Part shown: positions 7,969-16,901 of the stretch, piece by piece | Position numbering within the stretch: the first letter of the stretch is position 1 | How the letters are laid out: every line of letters starts with the position of its first letter | Assembly: GCA_022826485.1 (NCBI GenBank) | Contig: JAJDUU010000052.1 | Span: forward strand, 10,001 to 70,691 | Length of the DNA: 60,691 bases | Source: Chloroflexota bacterium | Lineage (GTDB): Bacteria; Chloroflexota; UBA11872 | Reading direction: 5' to 3' | Program-made: the position numbers and the translations under genes | The notes under the pieces: model-generated | Told to the model about the DNA's origin: nothing | The model's database searches: none | Seen by the model: the letters and a program-made list of their open reading frames with translations, nothing else

Positions 7969-9863
7969 CGCGGGTCCGCGTCCGCCAGTGTGTGAGGCGA
8001 GAGCTTCACCCACACCGGCTCATGGTCCGAGGCGGCGGTGATTGGTCGGTGGACTTCGACCACCGACAGATCGGGCGTGTGCAGCACGTAGTCGATGCGC
8101 TCGCCATCCGCGGGGAAGGTTGGCGGCCCGCCCGCATCGGGATCAAGGAATCCAGCCTGGAATACCAGCTGCATCGACCGGGCGCCGGCCTCCGCGTTCA
8201 AATCGCCCACCAGCAGAGTGGGAGACCGGCCGCCCCAGATTTCGAGCAGCGCGCGCGTCTGAGCTTCGCGGGTCGGCCCACCGTCGTCGGCGTGATCCAG
8301 GTGGGTGTTGACGACGGTGTAGGTCTGGCCAGAGGCGTCGATCTCGACTTCGGTCGCGCCGCGGGGGATGCGTCCCGGATTGTCGAAGTGATGCACCGTG
8401 CTTCGCGTGGCCAGCCGAGTGAGCACGGCGTTCCCCCAGAGATCACCCGCGGCCGCTCCATAGGCATAGGGCATATCGAGGCGCTGCGACAGCCAGGTGA
8501 GCGTATCCGCAGCACCTGAGATCACCCAGCCGCGGCCCACTTCCTGCAGGGCAATAACGTCGGCGGGATTGTCCTCGAGCGTCCGCGCCACGGCCTCGAG
8601 ATCGAAGCGGCCTTCGACGCCGAATCCCTGGCGGATGTTGTATGTGACGACTCGGAGTCCGTCGGATTCCGAGTGTCCGGCGTCCGGCGGCGCGGCGGTG
8701 CCCGCGACCGCGGCGGCCGGAAGCAGCACCAACCCGGCGACAATCAGCGGCGCCGGCCAGCCGCGCCGTCGCGCGCGCCTCTCGGCCTCCACCACCCGCG
8801 ACCGCACCAAGGATCCACCAACGCCCAGGAGCGCAGTGCCAAAGACCGCGGCCCAGAGCACCCAGCCAGGTCCGTAGAAGGAATAGAACACAAACAGCAG
8901 CACCACCAGCACCACGAGGCCGAACGTGACCGACACGACGCTTGGAGCAACAAGGTTCGAGCCGCCCGTCCGCCACACCATGGGTACAAGCATCACCGGC
9001 AACGCAGCGGCAATGGCCGCAGCGCCCACGCCGGCCGCCGCCGATCGGGTGTCGAAGAGCACGAACCCCGCGACGAGCACCACGGCAGCCACGCCAAGCA
9101 GAACTCGCTGACGAGGCGGCCGGGCTCGAATCAGCGCCGAGGTCCAGACAATGCCCGCTGCAGCGCCGATAGCCAGCGCAAGTCCCGCGGCGCGAAAATC
9201 AATATCCGCACCCACGATGACCTGGCCCAGGTTTCCGCTGAGAATCAGGAAAGCCATCAGCCCGGGCCCCAGTCCGATGAGTGGCCAGGCATGGCGCCAT
9301 GCGGGCAGTTGCTTTGCTTGGCGCCCGATCGACGGGGCGCCGAGCGCAACGATGGCGACGGCGACAGCAACAACCGCCGCAGCCGCCGGATGGTGCGCAA
9401 ACGGTGCGTCCACGGTGATGAATCCAATGCGAACCGTCAGATCGAGCGCCAGCGCCACGGCGAGAGCCATGGGCGCCGCCGACCCCAACGCGGGCAGAAA
9501 TGCGAGGAACCATCCGAAGGCGATGGTGCCCACGAGCCCGGCCGCGAAGTCGATTCCAGGAACGGCTGAAATTTGACCCACCGCCGCCCCGGCCGCCAGC
9601 AAGCGCAGCGACCAAAGACTCGCCGCCTGAATGCCGATGGCACGGGCAAGCGGCCAGGCCAGAATGGCGGCGGCAAAGCCGCCGAGCACCACGATTGCGA
9701 GAATCTCTCGGCTGGACGTCTCACCAATCAGCCAGATCGTGTGGGTGGTAAAGACCCGAATCGCCTGGAATCCCAGCAACAGGGCAAAAGCGATGGCCAG
9801 CAACCCCGCCGGGGACGAGCGCCGAGCCGCTTCCGACACCGTTGCGGCGCGCGCTACGCCCAC
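7965..9863 (-). CDS. Polytopic membrane protein fused to an endonuclease/exonuclease/phosphatase (EEP) domain
   Basis: A 632-residue protein. Residues about 18-385 contain roughly ten hydrophobic helices. Residues 403-620 are an EEP-fold phosphodiesterase with all motif groups: YNIRQG (Asn), ALQEVG (metal Glu, about 441), NTHLDH, GDLNA, RIDYV and SDH. EEP proteins cleave phosphodiester or phosphoester bonds in DNA, RNA or phospholipids, here probably outside the cell since the domain follows the last helix. The substrate is unknown. The GTG at 9863 has GGGGGA upstream. It is a single gene with its 3' end convergent on vapC. Confidence 0.85.
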   Translation of the reverse strand: MGVARAATVSEAARRSSPAGLLAIAFALLLGFQAIRVFTTHTIWLIGETSSREILAIVVLGGFAAAILAWPLARAIGIQAASLWSLRLLAAGAAVGQISAVPGIDFAAGLVGTIAFGWFLAFLPALGSAAPMALAVALALDLTVRIGFITVDAPFAHHPAAAAVVAVAVAIVALGAPSIGRQAKQLPAWRHAWPLIGLGPGLMAFLILSGNLGQVIVGADIDFRAAGLALAIGAAAGIVWTSALIRARPPRQRVLLGVAAVVLVAGFVLFDTRSAAAGVGAAAIAAALPVMLVPMVWRTGGSNLVAPSVVSVTFGLVVLVVLLFVFYSFYGPGWVLWAAVFGTALLGVGGSLVRSRVVEAERRARRRGWPAPLIVAGLVLLPAAAVAGTAAPPDAGHSESDGLRVVTYNIRQGFGVEGRFDLEAVARTLEDNPADVIALQEVGRGWVISGAADTLTWLSQRLDMPYAYGAAAGDLWGNAVLTRLATRSTVHHFDNPGRIPRGATEVEIDASGQTYTVVNTHLDHADDGGPTREAQTRALLEIWGGRSPTLLVGDLNAEAGARSMQLVFQAGFLDPDAGGPPTFPADGERIDYVLHTPDLSVVEVHRPITAASDHEPVWVKLSPHTLADADPR

Positions 9864-9914
9864 GGTTTCCCCCGAGGCGGGCAGGCGTTTCCCATTTGCG
9901 TCACATGGACCTCC

Positions 9915-11153
9915 CTAGTCCGAGTCGATGTGGCCCTGGGTGCTCAGCGCCCGCGCGCTCACGCCCAGCACGCCGAGGAATCCCTCGGAGTCGCGGTGAT
10001 CGAAGTCGCCCACGCCCTCCATGCTGGAGGCGTCGCTGTACAGGGAGTGCGGAATGTCGTGCGCGCTGGCGTAGGCGACATGGCCGCGGTAGACATCGAC
10101 GACGATGGTGCCGGTGGTCAGTGAAGTAAAGGTGTCCACGGCCCGCCGCATGGCGCTGCTGGCGAGGTCGAACCAATAGCCCTCGTAGACCTGCCGCGCG
10201 AGTTGCGCCGACGCCTGGTCGAACACGGTTCGCGCGCGGCGATCCAGGATGAGTTGCTGGAGATAGGCATAGCACGTGCCGAGCAGCTCCATGCCGGGCG
10301 CCTCATAGACCCCCCGCGACTTGATACCGACGAAGCGGTTCTCGACGACGTGCAGGCCGATGCCGACGCCATGCCGGCCGCCAATGGCATTGGCCTGCTC
10401 GATGGCTTCACGGGGCGTCACGGGCTGCCCGTCGATGGCCGTCGGGACGCCCTGCTCGAAGCGAATCGCAACGCGCTCACCATCCTCGGGCGCCTCATGG
10501 GGAAACACGCCCATCTCCGGTCGCACGAACTGGGCCGGCGTCTCGAGCTCCTCGAGCTGCCCGGCCTCGTGGGTCAGCCCGAGCAGATTGGCGTCGGTGG
10601 AGTAGGGCTTGTCGAGGGTCGCGCGGATGGGGATTTCCTCCTGCTCGCAGTACACGATCATCTCCCGGCGGCCCGGAAATAGCTCGAGAAACTCGGTGTC
10701 GCGCCACGGGGCGTAGACCTGCACCTCTGGCGCGAGCATGTTGGCCACCAGCTGAAACCGCACCTGGTCGTTGCCGCGGCCGGTGGCGCCGTGGCCCAGC
10801 ACGGTGATGCCTCGTCGCTGAACTTCCGGCAGCAGCGCCTGCACCGTGACGTGGCGCGCGATGCCGGTGGTGTTCCAATAGCCGCCCTCGTACTTCGCCT
10901 GGGTTTGGATGATCTCGATTCCGGCGCGGGCAAGCTCGTCGCGCGCATCGACCAGAACGGCGGCCTCGGCGCCGGCGGCCTGCATGCGCTCGGGAATGTC
11001 GTCGATATTGTCCTCGTCGGGCTGACCGAGGTCGGCGGTGAGGGAAACGACTCCGACCCCCTCTTCAACCAGCCAGCGGGTGATGGTGCAGCTATCCAAG
11101 CCACCGGACGCGGCCAGCGCCATGCGTTTGCCAACCAGATCTCCGACAACCAC
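9915..11153 (-). CDS. argG: Argininosuccinate synthase
   Basis: A 412-residue enzyme joining citrulline and aspartate with ATP in the penultimate step of arginine synthesis. The ATP PP-loop is ALAASGGLDSC (about 12-22). Family segments KYEGGYWNTTGIARH, GHGATGRGNDQVRF, DKPYSTDANLLGLTHE and SRGVYEAPG are all present and length is normal. The start is GTG at 11153 behind a weak GGGGGTG; ATG at 11123 is possible but would cut close to the PP-loop. It is transcribed away from the cupin gene; argF is 17 kb away, so arginine genes are dispersed. Confidence 0.97.
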   Translation of the reverse strand: MVVGDLVGKRMALAASGGLDSCTITRWLVEEGVGVVSLTADLGQPDEDNIDDIPERMQAAGAEAAVLVDARDELARAGIEIIQTQAKYEGGYWNTTGIARHVTVQALLPEVQRRGITVLGHGATGRGNDQVRFQLVANMLAPEVQVYAPWRDTEFLELFPGRREMIVYCEQEEIPIRATLDKPYSTDANLLGLTHEAGQLEELETPAQFVRPEMGVFPHEAPEDGERVAIRFEQGVPTAIDGQPVTPREAIEQANAIGGRHGVGIGLHVVENRFVGIKSRGVYEAPGMELLGTCYAYLQQLILDRRARTVFDQASAQLARQVYEGYWFDLASSAMRRAVDTFTSLTTGTIVVDVYRGHVAYASAHDIPHSLYSDASSMEGVGDFDHRDSEGFLGVLGVSARALSTQGHIDSD

Positions 11154-11269
11154 TGCTCACCCCCGACGACACACCGATCTTCCGTAGAGTACCGTTCGCA
11201 CGCTGGCGCGCGACCGCCGGCGCCGTCGTGGCGCGCCCGTCGGACGGCGCGTAGACCCGGAGTCCATCC

Positions 11270-11626
11270 ATGCCATTCATCGACCCCAACGATCACGCCG
11301 AAATCGAGCTAGCCCCGGGAGCGCGCGCACGCACCCCATATGGCGAACGCGTGATGCTCTCGCGACTGGAGTTGGACGAGGGCAGCGTGGTGCCGCTGCA
11401 TCAGCATCCGCACGAGCAGGCCGGCATGCTGCTCGAAGGCGAGATGGAGCTGACCATCGGCGACGAGACTCGCCTCTGCCGCCCTGGGGATATGTTCATC
11501 ATCCCTGGCGGCGTGCTTCACCGGGCCCGCACCGTGAAGGGCCCCGCGCTGGTCCTCGACATCTTCAGCCCACCGCGGGAGGATTATGTCGAGCTAGCCA
11601 ATCGCTACATTCCGCCCGGCGAATAG
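11270..11626 (+). CDS. Cupin-domain protein
   Basis: A small single-domain beta-barrel of 118 residues with both cupin motifs: [15 protein letters not shown] (motif 1, three His and a Glu as metal ligands) and [15 protein letters not shown] (motif 2, final His ligand). Metal binding is therefore likely intact. Such stand-alone cupins serve as isomerases, dioxygenases or sensors, and the sequence does not choose between them. Start is the ATG at 11270. It is divergent from argG across 116 nt and upstream of the DegV gene. Confidence 0.85.
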   Translation: MPFIDPNDHAEIELAPGARARTPYGERVMLSRLELDEGSVVPLHQHPHEQAGMLLEGEMELTIGDETRLCRPGDMFIIPGGVLHRARTVKGPALVLDIFSPPREDYVELANRYIPPGE

Positions 11627-11791
11627 GCGAGCCGCACTCGGAAATCGGGACCGGATTGGCCGCGGGCACGGCACTCCCATGTTCGCGGGAGTATGATTTA
11701 GCGGGTGGCCAGATAGCGCCCGGCTCGGTGGCAACGATGCGTCCGCCGGCGGAACCAAGACCAGGCGCTGAGGTTGGACTGGAGTATTCGC

Positions 11792-12640
11792 ATGGCAGTC
11801 AAAATCGTGACCGACAGCACGGCCTACTTGCCCCAGCAGCTCATCGACGAGCACGGGATCGAGGTGGTGCCGCTGCATGTGCATTTCGGCACCGATGACT
11901 ACACCGACGGCGTCGATATCACGCCGACCGAGTTCTTCACGATGCTGGAGGATCGGCCCGAGCACCCGACCACCTCGCAGCCGGCGCCGGCCGCGGTCAT
12001 GAACATCTATGAACGCTGTGGCGCGGACGGCAGCGCCATCGTGTCCATCCACCTGTCGGCCAAGCTGAGCGGAACGCTCGAGTCCGCGCGTCTGGCTTCC
12101 GGCCAACTGCCCAATGTCGACGTGCATCTGGTCCGCAACGACCTGCCGCCGATTGGCGTGGGTTTGCTGGCGGTGGAGGCCGCGCAGGCCGCCAACAGCG
12201 GCGCCAGCGCCGAGGCGGTCGTGGAGCTGGTGAACGACCTCGGGGCGCGCACGCATGTGGCCTTTGTCGTGCCCACGCTGGAGTACCTGCGTCGGGGTGG
12301 CCGCATTGGCGGCGCACAAGCCTTCGTGGGTTCCATCCTGAGCTTCAAGCCGGTGCTGCACGTGCACGAGGGACAGGTGGAGCCCGTCATCCGGGTGCGC
12401 TCCTTCACCAAGGCCCGCCGCGCGCTGGTGGACTACGTGCGCGAACGTGCGCCGAACGGCCTGCAGAGCATTTCGGTGATGCACGTGGGAGCCGACGATA
12501 TGTATGCCGCGCTGGAGGCCGACATCCAACGCGAGTTCGACGTGTCTGAGGCGCTCCTGCCGGGCATCGAGATGGGACCGGTGATCGCCACGCACACGGG
12601 CCGCGGCGCGTTCGGCGTGGCCTTCATCGCCAACCCGTAG
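11792..12640 (+). CDS. DegV family fatty-acid-binding protein
   Basis: A 282-residue DegV protein, intact over its length: VKIVTDSTAYLP at the N terminus, TSQPAPAAVM (the family TSQPS loop contacting the lipid carboxylate), SIHLSAKLSGT and the LEYLRRGGRIGGAQAFVG segment. In Gram-positive bacteria the family (FakB) presents fatty acids to the kinase FakA. No FakA is in the window, so that role is inferred. ATG at 11792 has GGAG 8 nt upstream. It is convergent with the ABC permease genes; no clear terminator was seen in the 42-nt gap. Confidence 0.92.
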   Translation: MAVKIVTDSTAYLPQQLIDEHGIEVVPLHVHFGTDDYTDGVDITPTEFFTMLEDRPEHPTTSQPAPAAVMNIYERCGADGSAIVSIHLSAKLSGTLESARLASGQLPNVDVHLVRNDLPPIGVGLLAVEAAQAANSGASAEAVVELVNDLGARTHVAFVVPTLEYLRRGGRIGGAQAFVGSILSFKPVLHVHEGQVEPVIRVRSFTKARRALVDYVRERAPNGLQSISVMHVGADDMYAALEADIQREFDVSEALLPGIEMGPVIATHTGRGAFGVAFIANP

Positions 12641-12682
12641 ACGGGCGCCAACCCTCGCGACGACGGTGCGGGCGGCGGCGGT

Positions 12683-13597
12683 TCAGTTGGTCCAGGCGCT
12701 GGCCTGCGGATCGAGGGCCTCGCGCAGCCCGTCGCCCAGCAGATTCAGCGACATGACGGTGATGAAGATCGCGATGCCGTGGGGCATCGGCACCCACGGC
12801 GCGGTGCGGAGGTAACGGCGGCCCTCGGCAAGCTCCAGCCCCCATTCGGGAGTCGGAGGCTCGGCGCCCAGGCCAAGAAAGCTCAATCCGGCGGCGGCGA
12901 TAATCGCCGACGCCAGGCCAAGGGTGGCCATGATGATGATGGGGCTCACCACGTTGGGCAGCACGTGGCGCAGCATGATGCGGGCCTCTCGCATGCCCAC
13001 GGCTCGCGCCGCTCGCACATACACCAGCTCGCGCGCCGAAAGCGTGGCCCCGCGCACGACCCGCGCGTAGTAGGGAATGGCCGCGATCCCCAGGGCGATC
13101 AGCGCGTTATTGAGACCGGGCCCCAGGGTGGACACGATGACGATGGCCAGCAGGATGCCGGGAAACGCCAGCATCACGTCCAGCACGCGGCTGATCGCCC
13201 AGTCGACCTTGCCGCCCACGAATCCGGCGATCAGGCCCACGAATGTGCCGCCGCTGGCGGCGATGGCCACCGCCAGGAATCCAATGCGCAGCGAGATTCG
13301 CGGCGCGTGTACGACGCGCGTGAATACGTCGCGCCCCACACGGTCCGTGCCCAGGAGGTGGCCGCCCTCGCCGGGCGGTGAATTGAACAACTCCGGGTTG
13401 TAGTAGTTCAGCGAATGGGGCGCGATGACATCGGCCAGAATCGCCACGATGGCGATGGCAATGAGCACGACGCCGCCGGCGATGGCCGCCTTGTTGCGAA
13501 CGAACCGCCGCCACGCGAGGCCCCACTCGCTGCGCGCGGCCCCAGGATCGCCGCCCTCCAGGGCCTGTTTGACGGCCGTGTCGTCAGTCGCCGCCAT
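12683..13597 (-). CDS. ABC transporter permease, DppC/OppC family
   Basis: A 304-residue inner-membrane permease. It has an N-terminal cytoplasmic stretch, one helix (AIAGGVVLIAIAIVAIL), an extracytoplasmic segment with HLLGTDRVGRDVFTRVV (diagnostic of DppC/OppC), and five further helices with the EAA loop around residues 190-215 (AARAVGMREARIMLRHVLPN). With the upstream DppB-like subunit it forms the pore for the peptide/nickel-class binding lipoprotein encoded first in the operon. The 104-nt gap to the preceding gene is larger than elsewhere in the operon. No ATPase follows, so the importer must borrow one from another locus. Confidence 0.93.
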   Translation of the reverse strand: MAATDDTAVKQALEGGDPGAARSEWGLAWRRFVRNKAAIAGGVVLIAIAIVAILADVIAPHSLNYYNPELFNSPPGEGGHLLGTDRVGRDVFTRVVHAPRISLRIGFLAVAIAASGGTFVGLIAGFVGGKVDWAISRVLDVMLAFPGILLAIVIVSTLGPGLNNALIALGIAAIPYYARVVRGATLSARELVYVRAARAVGMREARIMLRHVLPNVVSPIIIMATLGLASAIIAAAGLSFLGLGAEPPTPEWGLELAEGRRYLRTAPWVPMPHGIAIFITVMSLNLLGDGLREALDPQASAWTN

Positions 13598-13701
13598 GGC
13601 CGCCGACTCCTCGAGTGCCCGTCGCCGCCATGGCGCCAGAAACCGCCGGGCACTCGCCCCGGTCGATGTCGCGCCGCACGGCGCCCTCGTGCCGCCTCAC
13701 G

Positions 13702-14652
13702 CTACGTCTGGAGCCGCACGCGCGGATCGATGTAGGTATAGAGCACGTCGACGATGATGTTGACAGCGACATAGACGAGCGACGCCAACATGACGAGCGC
13801 TTGAACGACCGGATAGTTCCGCCGCTGCACGGCCTCCACCAGCTCGAAGCCGAGGCCCTGTCGGGTGAACACGACCTCGACGACGATGGCGCCGGTCAGC
13901 AGGCTGCCGAACTGCAAGCCAACGATGGTGATCACCGGAATCAGGCTGTTCTTGAGCGCGTGCCGGATCACGACGGCCGATTCGCGGAGACCCTTGGCGC
14001 GGGCCGTCCGCACGAAGTCGCGGCTCATGACGTCGAGCATGGACGAGCGGGTCATCCGGGCAATGATCGCGGCCGCGCTTACGCCAAGCGTGATCGCCGG
14101 CATGATCATTCCCTCGGGCCGATCCTGCCCCAGGGCCGGCAGCCAGCGAAGATTGACGCTGAAGATGTAAATCAGGACGAGACCGAAGAAGAAATCCGGC
14201 ACCGACACGCCAAACACGGCCACGACCTGACCCGAATAGTCGACCCAACTATGGTGTCGGATGGCCGACACGATTCCGGAGATCAGCCCCACCAGCAGGG
14301 CCACGCCCATACCCGCCATCGTGAGCTTCAGGGTCTCCGGAAACAGCTCCTTGATGAGGTCGCCGACCTGCTGATTCGTCTGGAACGAGCGGCCGAAATC
14401 ACCGACCACCACGTCCCGGGCGTACAGCGCGAACTGCACGGGGATCGGATCGTTGAGGTGATAGGAGTCGCGGAGCTGCTCGACCGCTTCGAGCGGAATG
14501 CGGCTGGTGAAGATCGACGATTCGCCGCGCGACTCGAGGAGCAGCGAGACGGGATCGCCGGGGATCAGGCGCAGGAGGACAAAGACGATCAGCAAGACTC
14601 CGATAAGCACCGGCACCGCGGCCAGCACCCGGATTGCGATGTATTTGCCCAT
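13702..14652 (-). CDS. ABC transporter permease, DppB/OppB family
   Basis: A 316-residue permease with six hydrophobic helices, the DppB N-terminal pattern VLLRLIPGDPVSLL, and the EAA motif TARAKGLRESAVVIRHALKNSLIP, which docks the ATPase. It is second in the leftward importer operon, 51 nt after the binding-protein gene. The substrate class (peptide, nickel or sugar oligomer) cannot be fixed from the permease. Confidence 0.93.
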   Translation of the reverse strand: MGKYIAIRVLAAVPVLIGVLLIVFVLLRLIPGDPVSLLLESRGESSIFTSRIPLEAVEQLRDSYHLNDPIPVQFALYARDVVVGDFGRSFQTNQQVGDLIKELFPETLKLTMAGMGVALLVGLISGIVSAIRHHSWVDYSGQVVAVFGVSVPDFFFGLVLIYIFSVNLRWLPALGQDRPEGMIMPAITLGVSAAAIIARMTRSSMLDVMSRDFVRTARAKGLRESAVVIRHALKNSLIPVITIVGLQFGSLLTGAIVVEVVFTRQGLGFELVEAVQRRNYPVVQALVMLASLVYVAVNIIVDVLYTYIDPRVRLQT

Positions 14653-14703
14653 TCCTGCGCCAGATCAGCGTCCGGCGATCACGTCCTCCTTATGGCCTCG
14701 CTC

Positions 14704-16593
14704 CTACCCTTCCGTCGAGTAGAGGTCGAACGGGTACGGCGAGGTCAGGATCGTGTGGAACACGCGTCCGCCGACCTTGTTGGTGTTGGCCGGGAAGAGC
14801 GAACCCCACTCGACCAACGGAATACCCAAGGCTTGCTCCATCAGAATCGTGTGCACACGATTCGTCATCTGCGCGCGCTGCGCCTGGTCGGGCTCGGTGC
14901 GCACGGCGTCGAGCAAGCTGTCGATCTCCTCGTTGACGAACCAGGTGTAGGCCCGGTTGCCCGGCACGCCGAAGTTGCGGGAGTGGTAGACGGTGTCGAG
15001 CACCAAGCCGCCTTCCAGGCCCACGCCGCCCTGCCACTTGTGCGTGTGCATCTTTTGCAGGTATTGCTCGACGGCGGTGCCCCACTCCATGTTGGGCGTG
15101 GCCACCGAGATGCCGATCGCGTTCTCGATGTTGAGCTTGTAGGGCTGCGAGAACGGATTCGGCGTGTCGGGGAAGGAGACTTCCAGCAACTGCCCGTCGG
15201 AGCTGTAGCGGAAGCCGCCGTCGCCGCGCGCGTAGCCGGCCTCATCGAGGATCTGGTTGGCCTTCTCGATGTTGAAGTCGTAATAGCCATCCAGGTCCGG
15301 GTTGTAGCCGACGGTTCCCGGCGTGAGCAGGCTGCCCGCCAGCGCGCCGAAGCCGAGGGTGACGCTGCGCGTCACCGTGCCGCGGTCGGTGGCGTGGATC
15401 AACGCCTTGCGCACCGCCAGGTCATCCGTGGGGAAGTTGACGGTGTTGGTCTGCAAGTACCACGGCTGCCCCGGACCAAGCCCGATGAAGACCTGGTGCG
15501 CCGGACTGCCGAAGAACGGCTGCAGCTCGGTGAGGCTGTAGTGGTGCATCCAGCTCAGCTCTTCGGCCTCGTAAGCCGCCACCTTCGCCGACACGTCCGT
15601 CAACTCGAACGAGGTCCACTCGTCGGCGAACGCCGGCCCCTGGTTGAGCGCCCACGGCGGACCCCAGTTGTAGTCGTCATTCCGCACCATCGTCAGGGAG
15701 ATGTTCTCTTTCCACTCCTTGAACTTGTACGGTCCGGTGCTCACGGGATTTCGGGTCAGGTCTTCCCCGTACTCCGCCACGGCCTTCGGCGATGCGAACA
15801 CGGCCGATCCACCGGCGAGGAGATCCAGGAAGAAGACGTTGACCTCGTTGAGCTTGAGCTCAATCGTGAAGTCGCCCGGCGCAGTGACACTTGCCAACTG
15901 GTTGCCGATGTTGGCGTTCCAGCCGGGGTTCATGTCGGGGTCCATCCACAACTCGAAGTTGAACTTGGCGGCCTCAGCGTTGAATGGCGTGCCGTCGTGG
16001 AACTGCACGTCGTTGCGAAGCTGGAACGTGTAGGTCAGCAGGTCATCGGACACTGACCAGTCCGTCGCCAGCCAGGGGGCCAATTGGCCGCCCGGGCCGT
16101 GCGCGATCAGCGCGTCGAACAGCGGCTGGCCGCCGCCCATGAGCGACCAGGCGTCGGGAAAGTGCAGCGGGTCCAGGTTGTTGATGGCGCCCGGCGCCGC
16201 GTGCGTGATCTTGCCGCCGTACTGCGGGTTGTAGGGCGTGAGGTCGCGGTAGTTGCCGAAGCGCACCGCCTTGACGGGACCGATTTCGAAGACGCCCTCG
16301 ACCTGCGTTTCCTGCGGAACCTCGACGACCTTCTCGACCTCAACGATCTTTTCTACCTGGACCTCTTGCGTCACGACCCGCTCGACCGGGACTTCCCTGA
16401 CGACCTCTTTCTCCACCACCTTTTCGACTTCGACTTCTTTGATCTCGGTGACGGTGACGATCTTCTCCACCTCGACGGTGCGGACTTCGACCTCGCCCTC
16501 GCCGCACGCGGCCAGCGCCGCGGCGCCAACGCCACCTGCGAGACCGAGCGCTCCGAGGCGCACCACGTCACGCCTGCTCAAGGATTTCGTCAT
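14704..16593 (-). CDS. ABC transporter substrate-binding lipoprotein, family 5 (peptide/nickel type)
   Basis: A 629-residue exported lipoprotein. It has a twin-arginine-like start (SLSRRDVVRLG), a hydrophobic run and lipobox LAAC (Cys30), then the charged V-E-K-V repeat spacer (34-98), and a family-5 solute-binding fold with YGGKIT, NNLDPLHFPD, WSVSDDLLTYTFQLR and a NPVSTGPYKFKEW segment. The long spacer should hold the binding domain away from the membrane, as in other Chloroflexota lipoproteins. I chose the ATG at 16593 because GGGAGG lies 7 nt upstream and it gives a proper signal peptide. It is first in the importer operon with the two permeases. Confidence 0.93.
   Translation of the reverse strand: MTKSLSRRDVVRLGALGLAGGVGAAALAACGEGEVEVRTVEVEKIVTVTEIKEVEVEKVVEKEVVREVPVERVVTQEVQVEKIVEVEKVVEVPQETQVEGVFEIGPVKAVRFGNYRDLTPYNPQYGGKITHAAPGAINNLDPLHFPDAWSLMGGGQPLFDALIAHGPGGQLAPWLATDWSVSDDLLTYTFQLRNDVQFHDGTPFNAEAAKFNFELWMDPDMNPGWNANIGNQLASVTAPGDFTIELKLNEVNVFFLDLLAGGSAVFASPKAVAEYGEDLTRNPVSTGPYKFKEWKENISLTMVRNDDYNWGPPWALNQGPAFADEWTSFELTDVSAKVAAYEAEELSWMHHYSLTELQPFFGSPAHQVFIGLGPGQPWYLQTNTVNFPTDDLAVRKALIHATDRGTVTRSVTLGFGALAGSLLTPGTVGYNPDLDGYYDFNIEKANQILDEAGYARGDGGFRYSSDGQLLEVSFPDTPNPFSQPYKLNIENAIGISVATPNMEWGTAVEQYLQKMHTHKWQGGVGLEGGLVLDTVYHSRNFGVPGNRAYTWFVNEEIDSLLDAVRTEPDQAQRAQMTNRVHTILMEQALGIPLVEWGSLFPANTNKVGGRVFHTILTSPYPFDLYSTEG
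16300..16494 (-). repeat. Coding V-E-K-V / E-V-P-V-E repeat spacer in binding lipoprotein
   Basis: About 195 nt encode residues 34-98 as imperfect repeats of V-E-K-I-V, E-V-V-R-E-V-P-V-E and V-V-T-Q-E-V. The stretch encoding V-P-V-E-R-V-V-T-Q-E-V is close at nucleotide level, not just in protein, to the VWA gene repeat near 6065-6115. Confidence 0.78.
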
Positions 16594-16901
16594 CGGTTCC
16601 TCCCCTCCCGCGACAGCCGTCGCACCCGGACCCGGCGCACCCGGCAACTGCCGTCGCGCACTCAAATTCTTGCGTCGAATTCACGAGTCCGTCCCGAATT
16701 GGACTTTACCACCCAAAGAATCTCGGCGATGGGCATCTCAAGCTCAGCCAATTCGATGACGAAGCTCACCGCCGCCCCCCAGCACGCCTTGCCCAGGCAG
16801 GCGGGATTCAGGCGGTCCACCGACGGCATGGGCTCGGCGTGCGGCGGGCGCGGCGCGACGGGGTCGACGCGGACGACGACCCGATCTTCGAGGTCGGAGC
16901 T
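16594..16901 (-). other. Intergenic region between BCCP-like gene and importer operon
   Basis: This 308-nt gap follows the end of the alaS operon and precedes the binding-protein gene. It should hold that operon's terminator and the importer promoter. I see only the GGGAGG ribosome site beside the ATG at 16593 and AT-richer sequence around 16665-16745. No convincing promoter hexamers, intrinsic terminator or small gene are visible. Confidence 0.5.

Noticed and set aside
13615-16056. An 813-codon open frame on the plus strand
   Set aside because: It lies wholly antisense to the dppC/dppB/binding-protein genes; composition (His/Arg/Glu-rich) is typical of a shadow of GC-rich codons and no family motif is present.
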